From Bacillota bacterium (lineage in GTDB: Bacteria; Bacillota; Negativicutes; Sporomusales; UBA7701), in the NCBI GenBank assembly GCA_023415775.1, contig JAEZJM010000008.1:1-64000 (forward strand): a DNA stretch of 64,000 nt, read 5' to 3'. The translations under genes were made by a program, and so were the position numbers. The notes under the pieces are model-generated. The model did no database searches. It was not told where the DNA came from and saw only the letters and a list, made by a program, of their open reading frames with translations. Below are positions 42,659 to 51,094 of the stretch, in pieces (position 1 is the first letter of the stretch; the number at the start of each line of letters is the position of its first letter).

Positions 42659-43540
42659 ATGATCAAAACCGCCGCCCTCCTGCGCACCGCCAGCTACCTT
42701 GCCGCCGTCCTCCTGATTCTTCTCCTCTGCACGCCCCTCGCCTCACTTGCCTTCCACCGCCAGCCTGGCACAGCGCCCCTGCCCGCCACCGCAACCGGAC
42801 CGCCCACCTACCGCCTCGAAGCCGGCTTCGTCCCCTCCTCCCCCGCCGGCCCCGTGTACGACACCCTCACCGTCGACCGGCGCCGCGCCGAGAGCCTCCC
42901 CACCGCCCTGCCGCCTGCCTTCCCCTACTACGGCGAACGCACCGTCTACCTCACCTTCGACGACGGCCCCGACCCCGACATCACCCCCGCCATCCTCCGC
43001 GTCCTGCGCCAGGCCGGCGTCCCCGCCACCTTCTTCATCGTCGGCCTCCAGGCAGAAAAAGCCCCCGCCATCCTCCGCCAGATCCAGCGCGACGGACACG
43101 CCATCGGCAATCATTCCTACAACCACTCCTACCGCGAGCTCTACCGCTCCCCGGCCGCCTACACCGCCCAGCTCCGCCGCACCGACGACATCCTCGTCAA
43201 ACACCTCGGCTTCCGGCCGCGCATATCGCGCGCTCCCGGCGGCTCGGCCGGCAGCTTCACCGCCGGATACTGGTCGGCCCTCGCCGACGAAGGCTACCGC
43301 GAGGTCGGCTGGAACGTCAGCTCCGGCGACGCCTCACGGGCCAAGGCCGCCCAAATCGCCGCCGCCGTCGCCCAGCAGCTCGACAGCCGCAAATCCCTCT
43401 GGAGCCACGCCATCGTCCTCATGCACGACGGCCGCGGCCACGAAGAAACCGTCCGCGCCCTCCCCGCCATCATAAAATACTTTCAAGACCGCGGCTTCGA
43501 ATTCAGAGTAGTGAACCTCGAAACCCCGCCCGCCTGGTGA
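42659..43540 (+). CDS. Polysaccharide deacetylase (NodB domain)
   Basis: 293 aa. N-terminal signal/TM (SYLAAVLLILLLCTPLASLAF), Pro-rich linker, then the NodB domain: TVYLTFDDGPDPDITPAILRVL, IGNHSYNHSYRELY (H-x3-H type metal site), RAPGGSAGSFTAGYWSAL, GWNVSSGDAS, and HAIVLMHDGRGHEETV. Likely a peptidoglycan or extracellular glycan deacetylase. Extreme C-rich third positions make long false ORFs on other frames. Confidence 0.92.
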   Translation: MIKTAALLRTASYLAAVLLILLLCTPLASLAFHRQPGTAPLPATATGPPTYRLEAGFVPSSPAGPVYDTLTVDRRRAESLPTALPPAFPYYGERTVYLTFDDGPDPDITPAILRVLRQAGVPATFFIVGLQAEKAPAILRQIQRDGHAIGNHSYNHSYRELYRSPAAYTAQLRRTDDILVKHLGFRPRISRAPGGSAGSFTAGYWSALADEGYREVGWNVSSGDASRAKAAQIAAAVAQQLDSRKSLWSHAIVLMHDGRGHEETVRALPAIIKYFQDRGFEFRVVNLETPPAW

Positions 43541-43546
43541 CACAGA

Positions 43547-43578
43547 AACCGCCCCGGAAAAAATCCGGGGCGGTTCAA
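43547..43578 (+). terminator. Terminator of deacetylase gene
   Basis: 12-bp stem AACCGCCCCGGA / TCCGGGGCGGTT. Confidence 0.8.
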
Positions 43579-43623
43579 ATTTGCTCCTCAATATACTAAT
43601 GGTAAATACCGCTATTAATACTA

Positions 43624-43746
43624 CTACGCAAACACCAGCGCGTAGATGATCAGCAGCGCCGTCTGAGCGATCGCCACCGCCCAGCCGTTTCGGATCATCG
43701 ACCCGAGGTCCTTGGACTGCGCGAAGCCCATCATCGCGACCATGTT
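43624..43746 (-). pseudogene. 3' remnant of an ion-transporter-superfamily gene
   Basis: Reverse-strand codons read NMVAMMGFAQSKDLGSMIRN... ending YALVFA-stop, nearly the C-terminal 40 residues of the transporter at 46115 (two or so substitutions, more at DNA level). All upstream sequence is missing; the similarity stops exactly where the AT-rich insert begins. It is the leftover of a paralogous or duplicated transporter. Confidence 0.85.
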
Positions 43747-43887
43747 AGTGGTAGTATTTCAAATTGCATATAGTGTTAACATAACACAAAACTGACAGTG
43801 CTTATTGCCCGCCAGTTTCATCACTGTTTTATTTTATTCACCTGTGCCGTCTAGCCACCAAACTAGTTCACTTTGCAATAGTTATCG

Positions 43888-44148
43888 TCATGTTCCCTCG
43901 TTATTACTCCCTTCCCGCTCCTGTTTTTCACGTTCTTTCAGTAAGATTCCCGGGCGTTCGTGCAATTTCTCATACTCTAACATCTTCAGCATGCCTTGGT
44001 AAATAGCTTCGACCATGGCTGGAGGCGGCTTATCCGGCGGGTAGAGTACGCCGTCTACTCGCCAACCACGGAAATTGGGGCCAGCAGGGTTTTTTAGTTT
44101 CCTCTCCTTATGAGGTTTGTCACCTTTAGGTTTGTCACCATGAGTCAT
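43888..44148 (-). CDS. Small Lys/Pro-rich hypothetical protein
   Basis: 86 aa from ATG 44148 (GGAGGTGG 5 bases upstream). Basic N-terminus with repeated GDKPKGDKPHKE, then PNFRGWRVDGVLYPPDKPPPAMVEAIYQGMLKMLEYE. Cytosolic, unrecognised. Base composition is far more AT-rich than the flanks, so probably acquired. Confidence 0.55.
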   Translation of the reverse strand: MTHGDKPKGDKPHKERKLKNPAGPNFRGWRVDGVLYPPDKPPPAMVEAIYQGMLKMLEYEKLHERPGILLKEREKQEREGSNNEGT

Positions 44149-44346
44149 GATTACCACCTCCGATAAATATCTACCGTAGGCGTTCTATGCGTTTATCAAA
44201 AATCCTCCAATATTAACATACTATGGTAATATTTCCCAACGAAACCTTATCCCTCCCGCAACACCCAGTAATTCATCAAAAAAGTAGTGAGAGTCGCATA
44301 AACACATTGCTACCTCACTACTCAAAAATATTGTTTGTCGTAAATA

Positions 44347-44820
44347 TTACTCACTCTCATTAAAGAGAGGTCCCTCGTTATAAATCGCCATTAAATCAGG
44401 TTGACATATCTTAATATTGGTGACTGAATCCGCTAGTCTTAATAAGTGGTTATCAAAAGTATGAAACAACTCAGCCTTCGCGTGTATCGCGCAAGCTAGA
44501 TGTAGCGCATCAAAACCAGGAAGTCCCCTATAAGTTCTAGTGAGTTCCCTGGCGTTTTCACCTAATACCCTGCTTACTGAGAGAAAGATGAAGGACTTGC
44601 GCCGTAAAAATTCTTGAAAGGTTACGTCCGCAGCGGAATTTCTACTTGGGGAAAATTCAGCAAGAACGAGTGGGGTGACAACGATTTCTATTCTCCCAGT
44701 TTCTACTTCTTTTAGTACCTCGGCGCACTTTAGATGGTTTTCTGGTTCTCGTATTTTGTTGTTCCACGCAATCCAGACACAAGAATCCCAATAAACTCTA
44801 AACTTAGGAACGATAGTCAT
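44347..44820 (-). CDS. PIN-domain protein (putative toxin RNase)
   Basis: 157 aa, GGAG 7 bases before ATG. PIN-type acidic residues: Asp12 in VYWDSCVWI, Glu in VVTPLVLAEF, Asp in LPGFDALHLACAI and Asp in FHTFDNHLLRL. Single-domain PIN proteins are usually VapC-like RNase toxins. It overlaps the upstream partner gene by 17 bases, the tight coupling expected of a toxin-antitoxin pair, but the partner is unlike known antitoxins. Confidence 0.75.
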   Translation of the reverse strand: MTIVPKFRVYWDSCVWIAWNNKIREPENHLKCAEVLKEVETGRIEIVVTPLVLAEFSPSRNSAADVTFQEFLRRKSFIFLSVSRVLGENARELTRTYRGLPGFDALHLACAIHAKAELFHTFDNHLLRLADSVTNIKICQPDLMAIYNEGPLFNESE

Positions 44821-45595
44821 ACCTTTTCTCCATAAACTCTTTTAGCGATAATCCGCCAGATAAGTCTAAGTCGAGTTTCATAACGTCACTCAAAGTTGGG
44901 AGTTCATCGTCGGACGGGAATTCAACAATTTCTGTTATTTTTCGTATCCTTGTTGGATAACCGTCTGCCGTATAATTAATCATGCCAGAAGCTAGAACGC
45001 GCTTATTAAAAGCCCGACATGCAATCGGTAACATTGTTTCATCTAAATAGCACGAAACGGCAGACCCTGTTACTGAATCATATATCTTGCAATAAGTTCC
45101 CCGCACAGAAGTAATCATTTTCAATACGCCTTCAACTGAACCCATTTCTTCTAGCGGTGCCAATACTTCTTCAACATGGCTAACTGTTTTGGCAGTTAAA
45201 TCAACAGTATCAACGCCTAAACATATTGACATTGTTTCTGATTCGCGACTTTTAATCGCTGCAAGTTCTTTAGCAAACTTCATAGCGTCATTACTAAATT
45301 TAGATGGTCTTTTCGGGCTTACCTCTAACTCCTTTAATCCCCTAAACGTTGTATGAAGAACCTCAAACGGCAAAGAAGGACTCTGTTTATGAATTCCCCT
45401 GAAAACGGCATAAGCACTTCCGCGCCCCAAATCACTAATAACCCATTCAATTCCGCCGCTCTTCTTTCCTTCGGCTAAAGACGATTCGATCTCTTTAATG
45501 AGAGACAACAGCTTTTGGGCAGCATTAATGAAGGTACTGGCAGATACATGTGCGCCGTCTTCCTTAACCATAAGTCTCACTTCTTCAACGGCCAT
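44804..45595 (-). CDS. Unknown protein paired with PIN-domain gene
   Basis: 263 aa from ATG 45595; the ribosome site is weak. No TM, no recognised DNA-binding motif. N-terminus helical (FINAAQKLLSLIKEIESSL), middle mixed alpha/beta (WVISDLGRGSAYAVFRGI; GVLKMITSVRGTYCKIYDSVTGSAVSCYLDE), C-terminus short helix (GGLSLKEFMEKRYDYRS) that could bind the PIN protein. Much larger than usual VapB antitoxins. Function is inferred from coupling only. Confidence 0.55.
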   Translation of the reverse strand: MAVEEVRLMVKEDGAHVSASTFINAAQKLLSLIKEIESSLAEGKKSGGIEWVISDLGRGSAYAVFRGIHKQSPSLPFEVLHTTFRGLKELEVSPKRPSKFSNDAMKFAKELAAIKSRESETMSICLGVDTVDLTAKTVSHVEEVLAPLEEMGSVEGVLKMITSVRGTYCKIYDSVTGSAVSCYLDETMLPIACRAFNKRVLASGMINYTADGYPTRIRKITEIVEFPSDDELPTLSDVMKLDLDLSGGLSLKEFMEKRYDYRS

Positions 45596-46114
45596 GCTCC
45601 AAACCCTCGCTTCCCTCAAGTCTGCATATTAAAGGAATGCGGTTTTACCGTTTAATTCATTATAAGTCAACCAATTTCCTTCTGTTTCATCAAGATTTCG
45701 GAAATTCTTGACAAATCGCAATCTTTTCGACTCTTGAGCCAAAGCGATACTGGCCCAATACTCCCCAAACGGTAATGCTCAACCTGCAAAGTGGCTAACT
45801 ACTGCATAAAATATTCCTGCCCATTACATTATATGCCGAAAAACGTCGGTATAATCAGAGACTTTAGCGAATACCCCTGTCTGTGAAACGACTGCTATAT
45901 GGGAAAAGCGGCAAGTCAATTTCCCCCTTGTATTTCCGGTATATCCACAGCAATCTCCTTTCCTAAAATAAATGAGGGTGGTGCACCACCCTCATTTATT
46001 ATTGCACTAGTTTGAATACCATCATAGCAACCAAACACGTTTTTACATGGTAACACATCAAATAACAAATTACCTTATATTTTTACATTTTTTCACATCT
46101 AAACTATAGTTCTT
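45596..46114. other. Non-coding AT-rich stretch
   Basis: About 520 bases without a supportable gene. It contains one copy of the ATATCCACAGC motif (45939-45951) and the palindrome at 45967-46000. Confidence 0.5.
45967..46000. repeat. 34-bp perfect palindrome
   Basis: AATAAATGAGGGTGGTG followed by its exact reverse complement with no loop. With flanking A/T runs it could be a bidirectional terminator, or a site for a dimeric protein. Confidence 0.75.
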
Positions 46115-47428
46115 TTACGCGAACGCCAGAGCGTAAATTATCAGCAACCCAGTCTGGGCAAGGGCTACAGCCCATCCGTTGCGAATCATCGAACCGAGGT
46201 CTTTCGACTGCGCGAAACCCATCATCGCGACCATGTTGCTGCCCGGGATGATGAAATTCGTCACCCGTGTCGCCACGATCAGCGCCACCGTCCAGGCGAT
46301 CATCGACACCCCGTACTGGTTCACCAGCGAGGCGAACATCTTGTTGAGCGTCATCAGCTCGGCCACCACCGCGCCCGAGATGCCGAAGGCGCCGATAACG
46401 CCGCCGGCGATGACCACCGCCGCCTTGCCGCCTATCTGGATCAGCGGCATGAGCATATACGTGATTGCCTTGAAGCCGCCGGCGTGCTCCACATAGTTGA
46501 TAAGCAGTTCAAGGAGAATAAACAGCAGGAAGATGCCGACATTGCCCGCCATGCCCCGGACAACGCCGCGGCAGATCTCGTCAAACTTCAGCTTGCCGAC
46601 GAACCCCACCACGAACGACAGGATCAGCATGACGGATATGACGTACGGCGTCGCCGCTTTGATATAAATGCCGTAAGCTATCAGGGCGATGAACAGCCAG
46701 ACGAAAACATTGGTGGCCCGACGGCTGGTATCGGTGGGGGTAAAGCCCACACTGCTCGACCGTATCGTCTCGTCAAATGACGACTTTTCGGCCGTGTCGC
46801 GCTGGATGCGCCACATCATAATCCAGGCGGCGATCATCGTCACGACGGCGATCGGAATCGCCGCGGTAATGAGCATCGTCCCGTAATCCAGCTTGGTCAG
46901 ACCGATCAGCGTAACCACCGGCGGCGTGAACGGCCCCAGGGTCAGGGCTTCCTCGCCCACGCTCTGGTAAAGCACCGCTACCATCGCCGGCGTCAGTCCC
47001 ACCGCCGCCGCGATCGGGTTAACGATCGGAGCGATGATGGCGATCCCGCCGGCCATCGTTCCCAGCAGGCCGACGATGACCAGCGACGCGAACATTATCC
47101 CCAGCGCCGCCTTGCGCTGGGAATTGACGCCGATGCCGTACATGATCTTATACACGAGAGTATGGGCGACCTTTGTCTCGGACAATATCTCGCCCAGGCC
47201 GCGTCCCAGCATGATGATGAGTCCCACCAGCCCGAGGAACGAGCCCATCGCCTTCGACAGGTCCGCCCCCACGGCCACCAGGCTCTTGGCGTTGATCACC
47301 GCGCCGATCACCACGCAGATAATCGTGGCCGGCAGCGGGTCCATCTCCCGCAGCACCAGCACCATGTACACAAGGAGCGGGATCAGGCCCACCAGGCCCC
47401 ACCACAGATTGAAACCGCCATCAACCAT
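46115..47428 (-). CDS. Ion-transporter superfamily permease (GntP/NhaC-like)
   Basis: 437 aa, 11-12 hydrophobic helices. GLLGTMAGGIAIIAPIVNPIAAAVGLTPAMVAVLYQSVGEEALTLGPFTPPVVTL and the C-terminal TRVTNFIIPGSNMVAMMGFAQSKDLGSMIRNGWAVAL fit the IT superfamily. It follows the D-aminoacylase gene by 36 bases, suggesting uptake of an N-acyl-D-amino acid or its product. Its 3' end has a duplicate at 43624. Confidence 0.7.
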   Translation of the reverse strand: MVDGGFNLWWGLVGLIPLLVYMVLVLREMDPLPATIICVVIGAVINAKSLVAVGADLSKAMGSFLGLVGLIIMLGRGLGEILSETKVAHTLVYKIMYGIGVNSQRKAALGIMFASLVIVGLLGTMAGGIAIIAPIVNPIAAAVGLTPAMVAVLYQSVGEEALTLGPFTPPVVTLIGLTKLDYGTMLITAAIPIAVVTMIAAWIMMWRIQRDTAEKSSFDETIRSSSVGFTPTDTSRRATNVFVWLFIALIAYGIYIKAATPYVISVMLILSFVVGFVGKLKFDEICRGVVRGMAGNVGIFLLFILLELLINYVEHAGGFKAITYMLMPLIQIGGKAAVVIAGGVIGAFGISGAVVAELMTLNKMFASLVNQYGVSMIAWTVALIVATRVTNFIIPGSNMVAMMGFAQSKDLGSMIRNGWAVALAQTGLLIIYALAFA

Positions 47429-47464
47429 TAGCTTCCCTCCTATATTTTCTGGCTTCCCGGTCCG

Positions 47465-49054
47465 TCACCGCTTGCGCAGCACCTCCCCCCGCCCGTCGCC
47501 TGTCAGGCGCCCGGCGGCCACCGCCGGCGTGCCGTTGACGAACACATACTCTATCCCCTCAGGGTACTGGTGGGGATTGGCGAACTCCGCCCGGTCACGG
47601 ATGCGCTCCGGGTCGAAAACCACAATATCCGCCATATATCCCGGCTTCAGCAGGCCACGGTCCCTGATGCCGAAAATCGCCGCCGGCAAAGCCGTCATCT
47701 TGCGCACCGCCGCCTCCAGAGACAGCAGTCCCCGTTCACGGACATAATAACCCAGCACCCGCGGGAAAGTGCCGTAATTGCGGGGATGCACCATCTTGCC
47801 GCCATCCTTCGCCGGGTCGAGGCCGCTGCCGTCGCTGCCGACAGCCACGAAATCACTGCCGATAATGCCCTCAAGGTCCTCGCTGCTGAGCGAAAAATAG
47901 ATCGCCTCCACAGCGCCGCCTTCCTCCTTCAGCAGCGCGACCACCGCATCCTCGGGCGCCAGCAGGCGGTCCCAGGCCAGCTCAGCCACCGTCCGGCCGA
48001 CATACCTCCCGTTCGCCTCGGTGCGCAGCGAAGCGATCCTGACCCGTTCAGGCCCGCCCCGCACCGCCATCTCCTCGCGGACCGCCTTGCGGATGCGGGA
48101 ATGCAAGTCGGCGTCGGCCAGCCGCCACAGCATCGCCGCCGGCCCGCCGTCCTGTACCCAGCCGGGCAGCAGCGCAGTAAGCGATGTCGACGTAGCCTCG
48201 TAAGGATACTGGTCGGCCCACACATCCACTCCCTGGGAGCGCGCCTCGGCCAGCCTGGTCAGCGCAGCCCGTCCCTGCCCCCAGTAAGGTTGGCCGATAG
48301 CTTTCAGGTGGGAAATAAGCACCCTCGCCCCGCTGGCGGACGCGATCGTCACCGCCTCTTCCACCGCCGCCGGCAGCGTACTGCTCTCGCCGCGGATATG
48401 GCTGGCATACACCGCCTTGTTGGCGGCCAGCACGCCGGCCAACTCAACAAGTTCCGGCGTGGCCGCAAAACTGCCCGGAGGGTAGATTAGGCCTGTCGAC
48501 ATCCCCCAGGCGCCCTGCTCCAGCGACCTGGCCAGCAGTGCCTTCATTTCCGCCAATTCGAGCGCGGCCGGCGCCCGGTCGTCCGACCCCATCGCCGCTA
48601 TCCGCAATGCTCCGTGGGCCACCAGGGGAGCCAGATTGCGCCCTGGCCCCAGCCGCTCCACCGCTCTGGCGTAGCCGTCCATATCCTCCCATTCGATGCC
48701 CTGCGGCGGCAGCTCGCCCTCCATTGTTGCCAGGTACGTCTCCAGTTCGCGCCGGCGTCCGGCGCTGACAGGAAATAGCCCGATGCCGCAGTTGCCGACC
48801 ATCTCGGTCGTCACCCCCTGCATCAGCTTGCTGTTGCCTCGCGGCCCGTGGAAAACCGTACGGTCGCTGTGGGTGTGGCTATCGATGAAACCTGGAGCCA
48901 CTACCAGATTGGCGGCATTCACCACTTCCGCGCCGGCAACCGACAGCCCATTCCCCACCTCGGCAATCCGTCCCCCGGCCAGCAAAACGTCGGCCCGGAC
49001 GCCCTTGCGTCCGCTGCCGTCCAATACCAAACCATTCTTGAGCAGATACTTCAC
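47465..49054 (-). CDS. N-acyl-D-amino-acid deacylase (D-aminoacylase)
   Basis: 529 aa from GTG 49054, which begins KYLLKNGLVLDGSG; the longer frame is not supported. Amidohydrolase ligands GFIDSHTHSD, the metal Cys in VGNCGIGLFPV, ASHIRGES, ISHLKAIGQ and VGSDGSGLDP are D-aminoacylase features. Releases D-amino acids from N-acyl forms. In an operon with a permease. Confidence 0.9.
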   Translation of the reverse strand: MKYLLKNGLVLDGSGRKGVRADVLLAGGRIAEVGNGLSVAGAEVVNAANLVVAPGFIDSHTHSDRTVFHGPRGNSKLMQGVTTEMVGNCGIGLFPVSAGRRRELETYLATMEGELPPQGIEWEDMDGYARAVERLGPGRNLAPLVAHGALRIAAMGSDDRAPAALELAEMKALLARSLEQGAWGMSTGLIYPPGSFAATPELVELAGVLAANKAVYASHIRGESSTLPAAVEEAVTIASASGARVLISHLKAIGQPYWGQGRAALTRLAEARSQGVDVWADQYPYEATSTSLTALLPGWVQDGGPAAMLWRLADADLHSRIRKAVREEMAVRGGPERVRIASLRTEANGRYVGRTVAELAWDRLLAPEDAVVALLKEEGGAVEAIYFSLSSEDLEGIIGSDFVAVGSDGSGLDPAKDGGKMVHPRNYGTFPRVLGYYVRERGLLSLEAAVRKMTALPAAIFGIRDRGLLKPGYMADIVVFDPERIRDRAEFANPHQYPEGIEYVFVNGTPAVAAGRLTGDGRGEVLRKR

Positions 49055-49068
49055 AGCAATCCCTACCT

Positions 49069-49130
49069 TTTCCAAAAAATAAAACCAGCAAAACAAGCCC
49101 ACCCCCGTTGGTAGATGGCTGTTTTGCTGG
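49069..49130 (-). terminator. Terminator between DUF3870 gene and D-aminoacylase
   Basis: CCAGCAAAACA (49085-49095) / TGTTTTGCTGG (49120-49130), 24-nt loop; on the reverse strand it is followed by TTTTATTTTTTGG, ending just before the deacylase ribosome site. Confidence 0.75.
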
Positions 49131-49214
49131 ATTTCACCTGCGTAAGGCAAATGAAGCAGCGCCAATATCGGATTTCAACTCTAAATTAGCAGAAAATACT
49201 GCGGCTGTCAATAC

Positions 49215-49583
49215 CTAACAATTTCGTTGGAAATCTTCCTGCCGGGTCAGGGGATCGCCCCTCAACCCCTGCTTATAGAGGCGATAGCGGCGCTGGGCCT
49301 CCTTGAAAGCCACGATGATCGCCTTCTGCGACGCCCCGAAATAGCGGTTCTCAAGCTCGCGGCGAATTGCCTCCCCGTCGGCGAGCATGTTCCGGCCCTT
49401 GAACAGGCTGTCGAGGAAATCGTACGTGCTCTTCATCATAACCGAACTGCCGCAGCTTTCGATCACGTCAGTGTCGCGATCGATCACGAAGCCGAGCATA
49501 AAGCGACCGTACTGCTGGGTGATGGGATTATTCATCTGCGACTTGGAGTCACCGATGATGTAGATGGTATTGGGGGAGTACAT
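49215..49583 (-). CDS. DUF3870 protein
   Basis: 122 aa from ATG 49583 (GAGGAGGGG upstream). TIYIIGDSKSQMNNPITQQYGRFMLGFVIDRDTDVIESCGSSVMMKSTYDFLDSLFKG matches the DUF3870 family, which is often found beside amino/keto-acid catabolic genes in anaerobes. Function unknown. Confidence 0.8.
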   Translation of the reverse strand: MYSPNTIYIIGDSKSQMNNPITQQYGRFMLGFVIDRDTDVIESCGSSVMMKSTYDFLDSLFKGRNMLADGEAIRRELENRYFGASQKAIIVAFKEAQRRYRLYKQGLRGDPLTRQEDFQRNC

Positions 49584-49650
49584 GATCGTCGCCCCTCCTC
49601 TGGAAGAATATGCTATCCATTCGCCGCCTACCCCCTTTCTCCCTCCTTGC

Positions 49651-49686
49651 ACGAAAAAGCCGCCCCGGAAAGGGCGGCTTTTTCGT
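49651..49686 (-). terminator. Terminator of BKACE-dehydrogenase-transporter operon
   Basis: 15-bp stem ACGAAAAAGCCGCCC / GGGCGGCTTTTTCGT. Confidence 0.9.
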
Positions 49687-49694
49687 AGCATCGG

Positions 49695-51032
49695 CTAGTT
49701 CGGGAACAGGAAAATACCGGTGATGGCTACAATATTGCCGATGATAAAGAGCAGGACGGCGAAACCGATCAAGTCGCGGATACTGATGTTGGCGATCGCC
49801 AGCAGCGGCAGGGCCCAGAAGGGGCAGACCACATTCCAGATGCTCTCGCCCCAGGCCACACCCATAGCCACTTTCCAGGGCTCCACGCCCAGCTTGGCGG
49901 CAGCAGGCAGCATGAACGGCGCCTGCACGACCCAGTGGCCGCCGGCCGAGGGGATGAATATGCTGATGATGAGCGACGACAGATAGCAGTACATCTCGAA
50001 AGTCTCGTAGGTCGCCATCTTCAGCAGCAAGTCGGAAATCCACAGCACCAGGCCGCTGCCCTTCATGATGCCCATTATGCCGGCGTAGAAGGGGTACTGA
50101 AGGATGATTCCGGCCGCGGTCGTCGCGCCCTTGCCGACCGCCTTGGTGTAATTTATCAGCGTCCCGTGGGCCAGGATGCCGAGCATCACGAACAGGAAGA
50201 TCAGCAGGTTGAGGTTGAGGGAAGAGCCTTTGACGAAGAACATGTAACCGACATAGACGACACCCATCAATCCCAGAGAATAGTTAAGAATCATGCTGGT
50301 GTCGAGATGGTCGGCGATCTGCTTCCGCACCGGCGCTGCCACCGTCGCAGCCTTTTCGTCCTCGAACAGCGACGGGTCGGCGAGCACGGTGTCTTCCTTC
50401 TTGGGGATCATCAGTAGTAAAACGAGGGGAATGATGACGGCGAGGCCGACAGTGATGAAAATGGCCTGCGGATGGAAGATCGTCTGGGAGAGAGGAACTA
50501 TCCCCATCTCCTTCTCCAGGAAATGCCCTTTGGTGGCGATCAGCAGCGGCACCGACGCCGACATGCCGCCGTGGGTAATGATGATGCCGGAAAACGCCGC
50601 GGTTACAAGCAGGCGGAAATCGACGTCGCCGTGCAGTTTGGCCGCCTCGCGGGCCAGCAGGGCGCCGGCGATGAGACCGAGACCCCAGTTGAGGTAATAA
50701 AGCACCATGGAAACGAAACCAATGAAAACGACCGTCTGCCGCGGGGTCTTGGGTATGGCGGCAATCGTCCGCAGCATCCGGCGGAATATGGGGGCGGCCG
50801 CCAAAGCATAGCCCGAAATGATAACCATCGTCATCTGCATCGCGAACGCCAGGATGCCGAAGAATCCGTCGCCCCAGTCGGCGATGATCTTCATGATCGG
50901 CGTATTGGTAATACCTATGGCCATGAGGACGACCACCAGGGTGATAATCCAGGCGATGGTAAAAGGGTCGGGGAGATACTTCTGCATGAGGTTGACGAAA
51001 AACATCAACAGCCGATTGATCAAATTCTTCAC
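49695..51032 (-). CDS. AtoE-like short-chain fatty acid transporter
   Basis: 445 aa, about 11 TM helices. YLPDPFTIAWIITLVVVLMAIG, YLNWGLGLIAGALLAREAA, ITHGGMSASVPLLIATKGH and FIPSAGGHWVVQAPFMLPAA are typical of the AtoE/TIGR00366 family, which moves acetoacetate and short-chain fatty acids. Last gene of the BKACE operon; acetoacetate is the BKACE product, which fits. Confidence 0.88.
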   Translation of the reverse strand: MKNLINRLLMFFVNLMQKYLPDPFTIAWIITLVVVLMAIGITNTPIMKIIADWGDGFFGILAFAMQMTMVIISGYALAAAPIFRRMLRTIAAIPKTPRQTVVFIGFVSMVLYYLNWGLGLIAGALLAREAAKLHGDVDFRLLVTAAFSGIIITHGGMSASVPLLIATKGHFLEKEMGIVPLSQTIFHPQAIFITVGLAVIIPLVLLLMIPKKEDTVLADPSLFEDEKAATVAAPVRKQIADHLDTSMILNYSLGLMGVVYVGYMFFVKGSSLNLNLLIFLFVMLGILAHGTLINYTKAVGKGATTAAGIILQYPFYAGIMGIMKGSGLVLWISDLLLKMATYETFEMYCYLSSLIISIFIPSAGGHWVVQAPFMLPAAAKLGVEPWKVAMGVAWGESIWNVVCPFWALPLLAIANISIRDLIGFAVLLFIIGNIVAITGIFLFPN

Positions 51033-51094
51033 CTCTTTCCGTTACTCTGCCGCCGCCCGGCAGACGGCCGGGCGGCGCTTATGTCCCTGCCTGC

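Noticed and set aside
42589..43599. 336-aa and 242-aa frames over the polysaccharide deacetylase
   Set aside because: Arg/Pro/His-rich shadow translations caused by extreme GC bias; the NodB frame explains the DNA.
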